Shown: positions 31,486 to 41,792 of the stretch, in pieces | Position numbering within the stretch: position 1 is the stretch's first letter | How the letters are laid out: each line of letters opens with the position of its first letter | Source of the DNA: Cherax quadricarinatus | Lineage: Eukaryota; Arthropoda; Malacostraca; Decapoda; Parastacidae | NCBI RefSeq assembly: GCF_038502225.1 | Contig: NC_091357.1 | Span: forward strand, 7,381,619 to 7,445,618 | Length of the DNA: 64,000 nt | Direction of reading: 5' to 3' | Made by a program: the position numbers and the translations under genes | Notes under the pieces: model-generated | What the model was told of the DNA's origin: nothing | What the model saw: the letters and a program-made list of their open reading frames with translations, nothing else | The model's database searches: none

Positions 31486-33860
31486 AGGTCTCACAAGCTG
31501 GTAGGGGAGAGGGAGGTCTCACAAGCTGGTATGGGAGAGGGAGGTCTCACAAGCTGGTAGGGGAGAGGGAGGTCTCACAAGCTGGTAAGGGAGAGGGAGG
31601 TCTCACAAGATGGTAGGGGAGAGGGAGGTCTCACAAGCTGGTAGGGGAGAGGGAGGTCTCACAAGCTGGTAGGGGAGGGGGAGGTCTCACAAGATGGTAG
31701 GGGAGAGGGAGGTCTCACAAGATGGTAGGGGAGAGGGACGTCTCACAAGCTGGTAGGGGAGAGGGAGGTCTCACAAGCTGGTAGGGGAGAGGGAGGTCTC
31801 ACAAGATGGTAGGGGAGAGGGAGGTCTCACAAGATGGTAGGGGAGAGGGAGGTCTCACAAGCTGGTAGGGAAGGGGGAGGTCTCACAAGATGGTAGAGGA
31901 GAGGGAGGTCTCACAAGATGGTAGGGGAGAGGGAGGTCTCACAAGATGGTAGGGGAGAGGGAGGTCTCACAAGATGGTAGGGGAGAGGGAGGTCTCACAA
32001 GCTGGTAGGGGAGAGGGAGGTCTCACAAGATATTAGGGGAGAGGGAGGTCTCACAAGATGGTAGGGGAGGGGGAGGTCTCACAAGATGGTAGGGGAGAGG
32101 GAGGTCTCACAAGCTGGTAGGGGAGAGGGAGGTCTCACAAGATGGTAGGGGAGAGGGAGGTCTCACAAAATGGTAGGGGAGAGGGAGGTCTCACAAAATG
32201 GTAGGGGAGAGGGAGGTCTCACAAGATGGTAGGGGAGCGGGAGGTCTCACAATATGGTAGGGGAGAGGGAGGTCTCACAAGCTGGTAGGGGAGAGGGGGC
32301 CTCACAAGATGGTAGGGGAGAGGGAGGTCTCACAAGATAGTAGGGGAGAGGGAGGTCTCACAAGCTGGTAGGGGAGAGGGAGGTCTCGCAAGCTGGTAGG
32401 GGAGAGGGAGGTCTCGCAAGCTGGTAGGGGAGAGGGAGGTCTCACAAGCTGATAGGGGAGAGGGAGGTCTCACAAGCTGATAGGGGAGAGGGAGGTCTCA
32501 CAAGCTGATAGGGGAGAGGGAGGTCTCACAAGCTGATAGGGGAGAGGGAGGTCTCACAAGCTGATAGGGGAGAGGGAGGTCTCACAAGCTGATAGGGAAG
32601 AGGGAGGTCTCACAAGCTGATAGGGAAGAGGGAGGTCTCACAAGCTGATAGGGAAGAGGGAGGTCTTACAAGCTGATAGGGAAGAGGGAGGTCTCACAAG
32701 CTGATAGGGGAGAGGGAGGTCTCACAAGCTGATAGGGGAGAGGGAGGTCTCACAAGCTGATAGGGGAGAGGGAGGTCTCACAAGCTGATAGGGGAGAGGG
32801 AGGTCTCACAAGCTGATAGGGAAGAGGGAGGTCTCACAAGCTGATAGGGGAGAGGGAGGTCTCACAAGCTGATAGGGGAGAGGGAGGTCTCACAAGCTGA
32901 TAGGGGAGAGGGAGGTCTCACAAGCTGATAGGGGAGAGGGAGGTCTCACAAGCTGATAGGGAAGAGGGAGGTCTCACAAGCTGATAGGGGAGAGGGAGGT
33001 CTCACAAGCTGATAGGGTAGAGGGAGGTCTCACAAGCTGATAGGGGAGAGGGAGGTCTCACAAGCTGATAGGGGAGAGGGAGGTCTCACAAGCTGATAGG
33101 GGAGAGGGAGGTCTCACAAGCTGATAGGGAAGAGGGAGGTCTCACAAGCTGATAGGGGAGAGGGAGGTCTCACAAGCTGATAGGGGAGAGGGAGGTCTCA
33201 CAAGCTGATAGGGAAGAGGGAGGTCTCACAAGCTGATAGGGGAGAGGGAGGTCTCACAAGCTGATAGGGGAGAGGGAGGTCTCACAAGCTGATAGGGGAG
33301 AGGGAGGTCTCACAAGCTGATAGGGGAGAGGGAGGTCTCACAAGCTGATAGGGGAGAGGGAGGTCTCACAAGCTGATAGGGGAGAGGGAGGTCTCACAAG
33401 CTGATAGGGGAGAGGGAGGTCTCACAAGCTGATAGGGAAGAGGGAGGTCTCACAAGCTGATAGGGGAGAGGGAGGTCTCACAAGCTGATAGGGGAGAGGG
33501 AGGTCTCACAAGCTGATAGGGAAGAGGGAGGTCTCACAAGCTGATAGGGGAGAGGGAGGTCTCACAAGCTGATAGGGGAGAGGGAGGTCTCACAAGCTGA
33601 TAGGGAAGAGGGAGGTCTCACAAGCTGATAGGGGAGAGGGAGGTCTCACAAGCTGATAGGGGAGAGGGAGGTCTCACAAGCTGATAGGGGAGAGGGAGGT
33701 CTCACAAGCTGATAGGGGAGAGGGAGGTCTCACAAGCTGATAGGGGAGAGGGAGGTCTCACAAGCTGATAGGGGAGAGGGAGGTCTCACAAGCTGATAGG
33801 GGAGAGGGAGGTCTCACAAGCTGATATGGGAGAGGGAGGTCTCACAAGCTGATAGGGGTA
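31486..33860. repeat. 28-bp purine-rich minisatellite, about 85 units
   Basis: Unit AGGTCTCACAAGCTGATAGG then GGAGAGGG. The left third uses AAGCTGGTAGG and AAGATGGTAGG; from about 32450 rightward AAGCTGATAGG is fixed, with a GGAAGAGGG variant recurring in higher-order patterns. Each unit has GGGG, GGG and GG runs on the plus strand. Confidence 0.98.
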
Positions 33861-33896
33861 GGACTTGATGGTGGAGGTAGAAGGACTTACCTGTTT

Positions 33897-34222
33897 AATA
33901 ATAATAATAATAATAATAATTTTTTTATTTCTACAAGTACATACATGATACAACATGTACAGACCATAGCTGACATGAGTGATATACTATATAGAAAGTC
34001 CTTGGTTATGCAGAGCATTTCCCGCAACTTAGGTTAATTTTGTCCCCCAGGATGCGACCCACACAAGTCGAATAACACCCAGGTACCTACTTACTGTTAG
34101 GTGAACAGTGACAGCAGGTGTAAGGAAACACGCCCAGTTTTTCCACCCGTACCTGGGATCGAACCACGCTTACTTATTGTGCGAGCTGAGTGCACTGCCA
34201 ACCGAGCTGCGGGTCACCGTAG
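33897..34222 (-). mobile_element. tRNA-derived SINE (copy 2), with (TAA)n tail
   Basis: On the minus strand the tRNA-like head starts near 34218: GACCCGCAGCTCGGTTGGCA (A-box-like CTCGGTTGGCAGTG) and a B box GGTTCGATCCC near 34155-34167. The body shares CCCAGGTACC and GGTGGGTCGCATCC-like words with the other SINEs. The element ends in a (TTA)n tail (33897-33921 on the plus strand as TAA repeats), the usual 3' tail of a retroposed SINE. Confidence 0.85.
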
Positions 34223-34370
34223 TAAGGAAGAGGGACTTGTTGAAGGTAGGAAAACTTGGTAGTAGGGGTAAGAGGGCTTACATGGTGGTAGGGGGGATTT
34301 AGGGGTAAGGGGGCTTAGTTAGGGGGGTAGGGAACTTACTCAGGGGTAGGGGTAGGAGGGATGAATCGCT
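34223..34370. repeat. degenerate G-rich repeat
   Basis: GGTAGGGGTAAGAGGGCTTA-like words recur five or six times with loose spacing. Confidence 0.6.
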
Positions 34371-34705
34371 CTGGGGAATTGAATGTTATCTTATTCATTT
34401 AAGGAGTCTGTCTTATGCCCTGAAGTAATTTGTATGTTGTGATCGTATCTCCTCAAGTTGTTCTAGAGACACTGAGACCCAGCTGTAGGTGGACCAGAGA
34501 GATGAACAGTTTATATAGAGTTTGACAGGTTGTGGGTGCTTGCTCCTCCTCCTTTAACAACTCTGAGACTATAAATGAAGTAACGTACACAAACCATTGG
34601 TTTTGTTTCCGTGAGGAATAGTGATAAACTCGTTTATTTTAGATGTGGTTAAATATGGTTATCCAGGATCATAACATTACGTACGGTCGTAATACACAAA
34701 TAACC
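34371..34705. other. unassigned spacer
   Basis: No repeat recognised in most of it. GGAGTCTGTCTTATGCCCTG to about 34590 reads like unique sequence. Confidence 0.4.
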
Positions 34706-34945
34706 AGCTCTGGTGGCCTGGTGGTTAACGCTCTCGCTTCACACGATGAGGGCCTGGGTTCGATTCCCAGCCAGAGTAGAAACATTGGACGTGTTTCTTT
34801 CCACCTGTTGTCTCTGTTCCCCATCAGTAAAATGGGTACCTGGGTGTTAGTCGACTGGTGTGGGTCGCATCCTGGGACACTGACCTAAGGAGGCCTGGTC
34901 ACAGACCGGGCCGCGGGGGCGTTGACCCCCGGAACTCTCTCCAGA
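34706..34945 (+). mobile_element. tRNA-derived SINE (copy 3), most complete
   Basis: Head: GGCCTGGTGGTTAACGCTCT (A-box region) and GGTTCGATTCCC (a full B box at about 34758). The body AAAATGGGTACCTGGGTGTT, GTCGACTGGTGTGGGTCGCA is shared with copy 1. The GC-rich 3' module (GGCCTGGTCACAGACCGGGC then CGCGGGGGCGTTGACCCCCG) ends it near 34940. A head of this sort is transcribed by RNA polymerase III, while mobilisation depends on a partner LINE that I cannot identify. Confidence 0.9.
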
Positions 34946-34962
34946 TAAACTCTCCAGATAAA

Positions 34963-35150
34963 CATAGGAGAGAGAGGCTTATGACGACGTTTCGGTCCAA
35001 CTTGGACCACTAACAAGTCACACGTTCATGTGTTAGTGTGACCATTAAGTGGTAGTCGAAGTTTTAACAAAAGGTTGTCATGAGCTCGTCTCTCCCGTGG
35101 GCGGGTTGTTTGTGTATTGTTCCAGTCACGGTGTTGTGACTTTTTGTTCT
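34963..35150. mobile_element. fold-back module with hammerhead-like core (copy 3)
   Basis: Left arm CATAGGAGAGAGAGGCTTAT then GACGACGTTTCGGTCC; the right arm (to 35117) is a diverged reverse complement. On the minus strand near 34990-35010, GGTCCAAGTTGGACC forms a perfect stem followed by GAAACGTCGTC, as in hammerhead stem II plus the 3' core strand. The sequence beyond the right arm (TGTTCCAGTCACGG) is also found after copy 1. It abuts the SINE tail. Confidence 0.6.
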
Positions 35151-35770
35151 TGATGGTCATAATGTTACCCACGATCATAAACGTCACTTTTCAGATGCTT
35201 CTCTTCTAAGAATTGGACCTACACACCTCACTCACAGCCACCTGTTTGCAAAGTGCCTGCCCATGCTCATCTCTGTGTGACTTGTGGTGTGTTGATCACT
35301 GTGGGATGCACAAATGTTTGCCCATAGCTTAGGCTTTTTTGCTTAAATCATTTTTTTTTTAATTGTCAGGGTGCCTGTAGGGACCTCGAAGAGTTTTAAT
35401 GGATGTCTTTTGATGTTGCTAATTTAATGCAGTTACTGATGCAGGATAGTTTGACTTTGTGTGACTGTGTTGAGAGTTTTCATCATTCTGGTTATTTTTC
35501 TTTTTATTACTCAGTATTACCTTGGATGTTCTTAGGTGTTTGGTATGTTGTCTTAAGTGCCGAGGGATCACCAGGTCAAAGAAGTCATCACGTCTTAAAA
35601 CTTCCTTCCCAGTTCTTAGATTCTTATCATCATGGATCATTCTTCTCAGGCACTAGTTTGGATGTTCTCCTTTGGAGTTAATAACACACGTGTAAACAAA
35701 CCATAGTATGGGTGGTGGCTCATGCTAACCTTCCTATGGTGTATAAATATACCTAGTTGGTTGAATCTTA
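35151..35770. other. unassigned spacer
   Basis: About 600 bp without recognisable repeats. A 92-codon plus frame (35403-35681) has no domain I know. Confidence 0.4.
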
Positions 35771-35771
35771 T

Positions 35772-35988
35772 TGTAACCACCTGGCCCAGTGGTTTACGCA
35801 CTGGCCTGGAGTTTTACGACTCACTCGCCATGGGTTCTAACTCCACCCGTACCCTGGTTTGTTTTACTTCTTGGTTTATGAGGTGAGGGCTCCATACAGG
35901 TGCTGAACACTCGAGTGTGTCGCACCTATTATGATGTGTTTTGACTGTATCTTTGTCTAGGTTTGTGAATGCCATTCTGTGGGTAACC

Positions 35989-35990
<2 letters not shown>
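35772..35990 (+). mobile_element. tRNA-derived SINE head (copy 4), diverged
   Basis: TGGCCCAGTGGTTTACGCAC fits an A-box region and GGGTTCTAACTCC near 35832 a B box with one change. The body differs from copies 1-3, so this is another SINE family or an old tRNA-like pseudogene. It ends at a (GT)n tract. Confidence 0.6.
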
Positions 35991-35993
<3 letters not shown>

Positions 35994-36030
<37 letters not shown>

Positions 36031-36042
36031 TGTGTGTGTGTG
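35994..36042. repeat. (GT)n microsatellite at a LINE 3' end
   Basis: About 45 bp of GT, directly followed by the LINE 3'-end sequence. Confidence 0.95.
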
Positions 36043-36175
36043 CACTCACCTAATTGTGGTTGCAGGGGTTGAGTCATAACTCCTGGCCCCGCCTCTTCAC
36101 TAGTCTTTACTATGTCCACTCTCTCCCTGCTCCAAGGGGCCTTGCCGTACCTCTTCTTAAAGCTATGTGTGCGTG
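36041..36175 (-). pseudogene. LINE ORF2 3'-end fragment (copy D)
   Basis: The same 3' terminus as at 25972. The minus strand reads SFKKRYGKAPWSRERVDIVK and then SEEAGPGVMTQPLQPQLGE, running straight into the CA repeat. It is 5'-truncated to about 45 codons and ends in the GPG...QPLQPQLGE signature. Confidence 0.8.
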
Positions 36176-36489
36176 TGTGTGCGCGCTCTGGGATTACCAT
36201 GCTTGGGACACAGTTCTACGTAACTTTGCTCACTTGTATTCCACTCATCTCCACGCATGTTCCACGTGTGTTGAGGTCTCCCCCCCCCCACACACACTTA
36301 TCCTTCTCTCCCCTCCCTCTCTTCTTCCCCTCATACACTCCTCCTTCCTTCTTCATATACCTCTCCCTCCCTCTCTCGTGCACCTCTCCCTCCATCCGAC
36401 TCTCATGCACCTCTCACTCTCGCACATACTCAGTTCCCTCCGACTCTCACACACACACCTCTCCTTCCCTGCGTCCCTCTCTCCTTCAT
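36176..36489. other. CT/C-rich spacer
   Basis: Pyrimidine-rich from 36275 with CACCTCTC-type words. Ser/Pro/His frames are artefacts. No gene seen. Confidence 0.5.
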
Positions 36490-36624
36490 GCACCTCTCAG
36501 ACACATTCGTTAGCAGTATGTTGCTACACTATTCTGTATGATAGTTACACAGTGGAAACAAAAGCTAACCATGTTTCCCTATCATATTCCATCACACAGG
36601 ATGGGTCCCATACATAGTGTTGAC
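36490..36624. repeat. diverged flank of the inverted composite (right arm)
   Basis: Reverse complement of about 4171-4270 with many mismatches. See the left-arm entry. Confidence 0.75.
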
Positions 36625-39600
36625 ATCTGTCAGTCTGAGCTGGCAGACTTCAGTAGTGTCAGTTAGAAGTGGCAGACTTCAGTAGTGTCAGTCTGAGGTG
36701 GCAGACTTCAATAGTGTCAGACAGAGCTGGCAGACTTCAGTAGTGTCAGTCAGAGCTGGCAGACTTCAGTAGTGTCAGTCAGAGCTGGCAGACTTCAGTA
36801 GTGTCAGTCAGAGCTGGCAGACTTCAGTAGTGTCAGTCAGAGCTGGCAGACTTCAGTAGTGTCAGAAAGAGGTGGCAGACTTCAGTAGTGTCAGAGGTGG
36901 CAGACTTCAGTAGTGTCAGTCAGAGCTGGCAGACTTTAGTAGTGTCAGCCAGAGCTGGCAGACTTCAGTAGTGTCAGTCTGAGCTGGCAGACTTCAGTAG
37001 TGTCAGTCAGAGCTGGCAGACTTCAGTAGTGTCAGTCAGAGGTGGCAGACTTCAGTAGTGTCAGTCAGAGCTGGCAGACTTCAGTAGTGTCAGTCAGAGC
37101 TGGCAGACTTCAGTAGTGTCAGAAAGAGGTGGCAGACTTCAGTAGTGTCAGAGGTGGCAGACTTCAGTAGTGTCAGTCAGAGCTGGCAGACTTCAGTAGT
37201 GTCAGTCAGAGCTGGCAGACTTCAGTAGTGTCAGTCAGAGCTGGCAGACTTTAGTAGTGTCAGACAGCGGTGGCAGACTTCAGTAGTGTCAGACAGCGGT
37301 GGCAGACTTCAGTAGTGTCAGACAGAGGTGGCAGACTTCAGTAGTGTCAGCCAGAGGTGGCAGACTTCAGTAGTGTCAGACAGAGGTGGCAGACTTCAGT
37401 AGTGTCAGACAGAGGTGGCAGACTTCAGTAGTGTCAGCCAGAGGTGGCAGACTTCAGTAGTGTCAGACAGCGGTGGCAGACTTCAGTAGTGTCAGACAGA
37501 GGTGGCAGATTTCAGTAGTGTCAGCCAGAGGTGGCAGACTTCAGTAGTGTCAGACAGAGGTGGCAGACTTCAGTAGTGTCAGACAGAGGTGGCAGACTTC
37601 AGTAGTGTCAGACAGAGGTGGCAGACTTAAGTAGTGTCAGAGGTGGCAGACTTCAGTAGTGTCAGACAGCGGTGGCAGACTTCAGTAGTGTCAGACAGAG
37701 GTGGCAGACTTCAGTAGTGTCAGCCAGAGGTGGCAGACTTCAGTAGTGTCAGACAGCAGTGGCAGACTTCAGTAGTGTCAGACAGACGTGGCAGACTTCA
37801 ATAGTGTCAGAGGTGGCAGACTTCAGTAGTGTCAGACAGAGGTGGCAGACTTCAGTAGTGTCAGACAGGTGGCAGACTTCAGTAGTGTCAGACAGAGGTG
37901 GCAGACTTCAGTAGTGTCAGACAGCGGTGGCAGACTTCAGTAGTGTCAGACAGAGGTGGCAGACTTCAGTAGTGTCAGACAGAGGTGGCAGACTTCAGTA
38001 GTGTCAGACAGAGGTGGCAGACTTCAGTAGTGTCAGACAGAGGTGGCAGACTTCAGTAGTGTCAGACAGAGGTGGCAGACTTCAGTAGTGTCAGACAGAG
38101 GTGGCAGACTTCAGTAGTGTCAGACAGACGTGGCAGACTTCAGTAGTGTCAGACAGAGGTGGCAGACTTCAGTAGTGTCAGACAGAGGTGGCAGACTTCA
38201 GTAGTGTCAGACAGCGGTGGCAGACTTCAGTAGTGTCAGACAGAGGTGGCAGACTTCAGTAGTGTCAGACAGAGGTGGCAGACTTCAGTAGTGTCAGACA
38301 GAGGTGGCAGACTTCAGTAGTGTCAGTCAGAGCTGGCAGACTTCAGTAGTGTCAGAAAGAGGTGGCAGACTTCAGTAGTGTCAGAGGTGGCAGACTTCAG
38401 TAGTGTCAGTCAGAGCTGGCAGACTTTAGTAGTGTCAGCCAGAGCTGGCAGACTTCAGTAGTGTCAGTCTGAGCTGGCAGACTTCAGTAGTGTCAGTCAG
38501 AGCTGGCAGACTTCAGTAGTGTCAGTCAGAGGTGGCAGACTTCAGTAGTGTCAGTCAGAGCTGGCAGACTTCAGTAGTGTCAGTCAGAGCTGGCAGACTT
38601 CAGTAGTGTCAGAAAGAGGTGGCAGACTTCAGTAGTGTCAGAGGTGGCAGACTTCAGTAGTGTCAGTCAGAGCTGGCAGACTTCAGTAGTGTCAGTCAGA
38701 GCTGGCAGACTTCAGTAGTGTCAGTCAGAGCTGGCAGACTTTAGTAGTGTCAGACAGCGGTGGCAGACTTCAGTAGTGTCAGACAGCGGTGGCAGACTTC
38801 AGTAGTGTCAGACAGAGGTGGCAGACTTCAGTAGTGTCAGCCAGAGGTGGCAGACTTCAGTAGTGTCAGACAGAGGTGGCAGACTTCAGTAGTGTCAGAC
38901 AGAGGTGGCAGACTTCAGTAGTGTCAGCCAGAGGTGGCAGACTTCAGTAGTGTCAGACAGCGGTGGCAGACTTCAGTAGTGTCAGACAGAGGTGGCAGAC
39001 TTCAGTAGTGTCAGCCAGAGGTGGCAGACTTCAGTAGTGTCAGACAGAGGTGGCAGACTTCAGTAGTGTCAGACAGAGGTGGCAGACTTCAGTAGTGTCA
39101 GACAGAGGTGGCAGACTTAAGTAGTGTCAGAGGTGGCAGACTTCAGTAGTGTCAGACAGCGGTGGCAGACTTCAGTAGTGTCAGACAGAGGTGGCAGACT
39201 TCAGTAGTGTCAGCCAGAGGTGGCAGACTTCAGTAGTGTCAGACAGCAGTGGCAGACTTCAGTAGTGTCAGACAGACGTGGCAGACTTCAATAGTGTCAG
39301 AGGTGGCAGACTTCAGTAGTGTCAGACAGAGGTGGCAGACTTCAGTAGTGTCAGACAGGTGGCAGACTTCAGTAGTGTCAGACAGAGGTGGCAGACTTCA
39401 GTAGTGTCAGACAGCGGTGGCAGACTTCAGTAGTGTCAGACAGAGGTGGCAGACTTCAGTAGTGTCAGACAGAGGTGGCAGACTTCAGTAGTGTCAGACA
39501 GAGGTGGCAGACTTCAGTAGTGTCAGACAGAGGTGGCAGACTTCAGTAGTGTCAGACAGAGGTGGCAGACTTCAGTAGTGTCAGACAGAGGTGGCAGACT

Positions 39601-40009
39601 TCAGTAGTGTCAGACAGAGGTGGCAGACTTCAGTAGTGTCAGACAGAGGTGGCAGACTTCAGTAGTGTCAGAGGTGGCAGACTTCAGTAGTGTCAGACAG
39701 AGGTGGCAGACTTCAGTAGTGTCAGACAGACGTGGCAGACTTCAGTAGTGTCAGACAGAGGTGGCAGACTTCAGTAGTGTCAGACAGAGGTGGCAGACTT
39801 CAGTAGTGTCAGACAGCGGTGGCAGACTTCAGTAGTGTCAGACAGAGGTGGCAGACTTCAGTAGTGTCAGACAGAGGTGGCAGACTTCAGTAGTGTCAGA
39901 CAGAGGTGGCAGACTTCAGTAGTGTCAGACAGAGGTGGCAGACTTCAGTAGTGTCAGACAGAGGTGGCAGACTTCAGTAGTGTCAGACAGAGGTGGCAGA
40001 CTTCAGTAG
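36625..40009. repeat. 29-bp minisatellite, right inverted copy, about 117 units
   Basis: Unit GTCAGACAGAGGTGGCAGAC then TTCAGTAGT, with GTCAGTCAGAGCTGG, CCAG, CGG and 4-bp-shorter variants. Rare variants recur at a spacing of 1490 bp (36861 and 38351; 37121 and 38611; 37751 and 39241), showing a tandem segmental duplication of about 1.49 kb. It is the reverse complement of the array at 3574. Confidence 0.98.
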
Positions 40010-40165
40010 GACAATGAGGATATGGTCAAGTATACCATTAAAGGTTCATCAGCTACGACAGCATCAAAGGTAACCTTCCAGCAGAGCTACAGTTACTATC
40101 ACTTGACAATTACCATCTCTCAGCATCACCTCTACCATACACACCACAAATGTAACTTTTATGAA
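40010..40165. repeat. conserved ~155-bp spacer of the composite satellite (right arm)
   Basis: Reverse complement of 3419-3573, nearly identical. It joins the 29-bp and 52-bp arrays in the same order as in the left arm. Confidence 0.93.
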
Positions 40166-40920
40166 GATACCTCCATCATCCCTGAGCGCAGGTGAGAGAT
40201 CGTACATGGAAGACAGAGATACCTCCATCATCCCTGAGCGCAGGTGAGAGATCGTACATGGAAGACAGAGATACCTCCATCATCCCTGAGCGCAGGTGAG
40301 AGATCGTACATGGAAGACAGAGATACCTCCATCATCACAGAGCGCAGGTGAGAGATCGTACATGGAAGACAGAGATATCTCCATCATCCCTGAGCGCAGG
40401 TGAGAGATCGTACATGGAAGACAGAGATACCTCCATCATCCCTGAGCGCAAGTGAGAGATCGTGCATGGAAGACAGAGATACCTCCATCATCACAGAGCG
40501 CAGGTGAGAGATCGTACATGGAAGACAGAGATACCTCCATCATCACAGAGCGGAGGTGAGAGATCGTACATGGAAGACAGAGATACCTCCATCATCACAG
40601 AGCGGAGGTGAGAGATCGTACATGGAAGACAGAGATACCTCCATCATCACAGAGCGCAGGTGAGAGATCGTACATGGAAGACAGAGATATCTCCATCATC
40701 CCTGAGCGCAAGTGAGAGATCGTGCATGGAAGACAGAGATACCTCCATCATCACAGAGCGCAGGTGAGAGATCGTACATGGAAGACAGAGATACCTCCAT
40801 CATCACAGAGCGGAGGTGAGAGATCGTACATGGAAGACAGAGATACCTCCATCATCACAGAGCGGAGGTGAGAGATCGTACATGGAAGACAGAGATACCT
40901 CCATCATCCCTGAGCGCAGG
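40166..40920. repeat. 52-bp minisatellite, right inverted copy, part 1
   Basis: About 14 units: GAGCGCAGGTGAGAGATCGT, ACATGGAAGACAGAGATACC, TCCATCATCCCT, with CACAGAGCGG and GCAAGTG variants. The array is interrupted at 40920 by the LTR insertion. Confidence 0.97.
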
Positions 40921-41788
40921 TGTCATGTGGGTTTCGATAAAGTGGATGGGGTAAGAATACTCACGTAGGCTGATAGTACGTATAATATAACGGAAAGTAT
41001 GGGAAGGCACCAACAGCCGACCTGCCTCTCTCTGCTCCCTATCTTGACTGACCCATGAGAGTCTATGGGTGAGGGTGTTTGAAATCCTGCTATGGTCAGC
41101 AGCAATATGAATACAATCAATGATTCACACAGACGGTTGGTAGTGAGTCATCTACTGGTACACTGGTTACTGGTAACTGGTTACTAGGAACTGGTACTAC
41201 TACTGAGAGCTCGGCGACGCTAACGTATGTCGTCCCGACATACAACTAATACAAACTAGAGATGGCAGGTGTACGGCTTTGGCTGATTCTATACAATGTC
41301 AAAGTACACAACAATTGAACATTATAACATACATAAGTAGAATATTGGAATGGAAGCTTACGTAACTGAAACTGTAATGCAATACAAGGTCTATTTGTTG
41401 AACCATCCTTACATGTTGTAAGAGATAGTAAGATCCATTTCTTCCTAGCTAACACTTCTGGTCACAGTGTTCGTCTCAGAGCAAATACCAATCTTGTTGA
41501 CCTTGTTCACTATCCTTACCCTGTTCAGGTAGAGGATGAGTTGTCACCTGACCAGTGGGTCGGTGATATTTCTACCGGGGAGACCTCATCCACTTCACTG
41601 GATCAATCTGTTCCACCAGTTGAGGAGAAAGACATAGCTCGCACTGACTTCCCAGATGAAGTCAAGATAGGGAGCAGAGAGAGGCAGGTCGGCTGTTGGT
41701 GCCTTCCCATACTTTCCGTTATATTATACGTACTACCAGCCTACGTGAGTATTCTTACCCCATCCACTTTATCGAAACCCACATGACA
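40921..41788. mobile_element. LTR-derived element with 129-bp inverted ends and a CAGG target duplication
   Basis: The left end (40921, TGTCATGTGGG) and right end (41788, CCCACATGACA) begin 129-bp arms (40921-41049 and 41660-41788) that are reverse complements with about one mismatch. The left part to about 41390 is the same LTR as at 18133, in the same plus-strand direction. The sequence from about 41391 to 41659 is not LTR. CAGG at 40917-40920 is repeated at 41789-41792, and the interrupted 52-bp unit is otherwise restored exactly, so this is a real insertion with a 4-bp target duplication, as LTR-element integrases produce. Confidence 0.9.
41391..41659 (+). pseudogene. internal-domain fragment of the LTR element, unidentified
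   Basis: The plus strand is open from about 41452 through 41659: HSVRLRANTNLVDLVHYPYP, then DELSPDQWVGDISTGETSST, then acidic and hydrophilic sequence to FPDE, before running into the inverted LTR end. No domain is recognisable. By position and by analogy with the copy at 18871, whose pol tail is also hydrophilic, it may be the tail of pol. It is a fragment without gag, protease or reverse transcriptase. Confidence 0.45.
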
Positions 41789-41792
41789 CAGG

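Noticed and set aside
34706..34785. Functional tRNA gene from A and B box matches
   Set aside because: I cannot fold a proper acceptor stem or anticodon arm, and the sequence continues into a SINE body shared with other loci.
35403..35681. 92-codon plus frame as a host exon
   Set aside because: No recognisable domain, and similarly long frames exist on the opposite strand. No flanking splice-site evidence I could trust.
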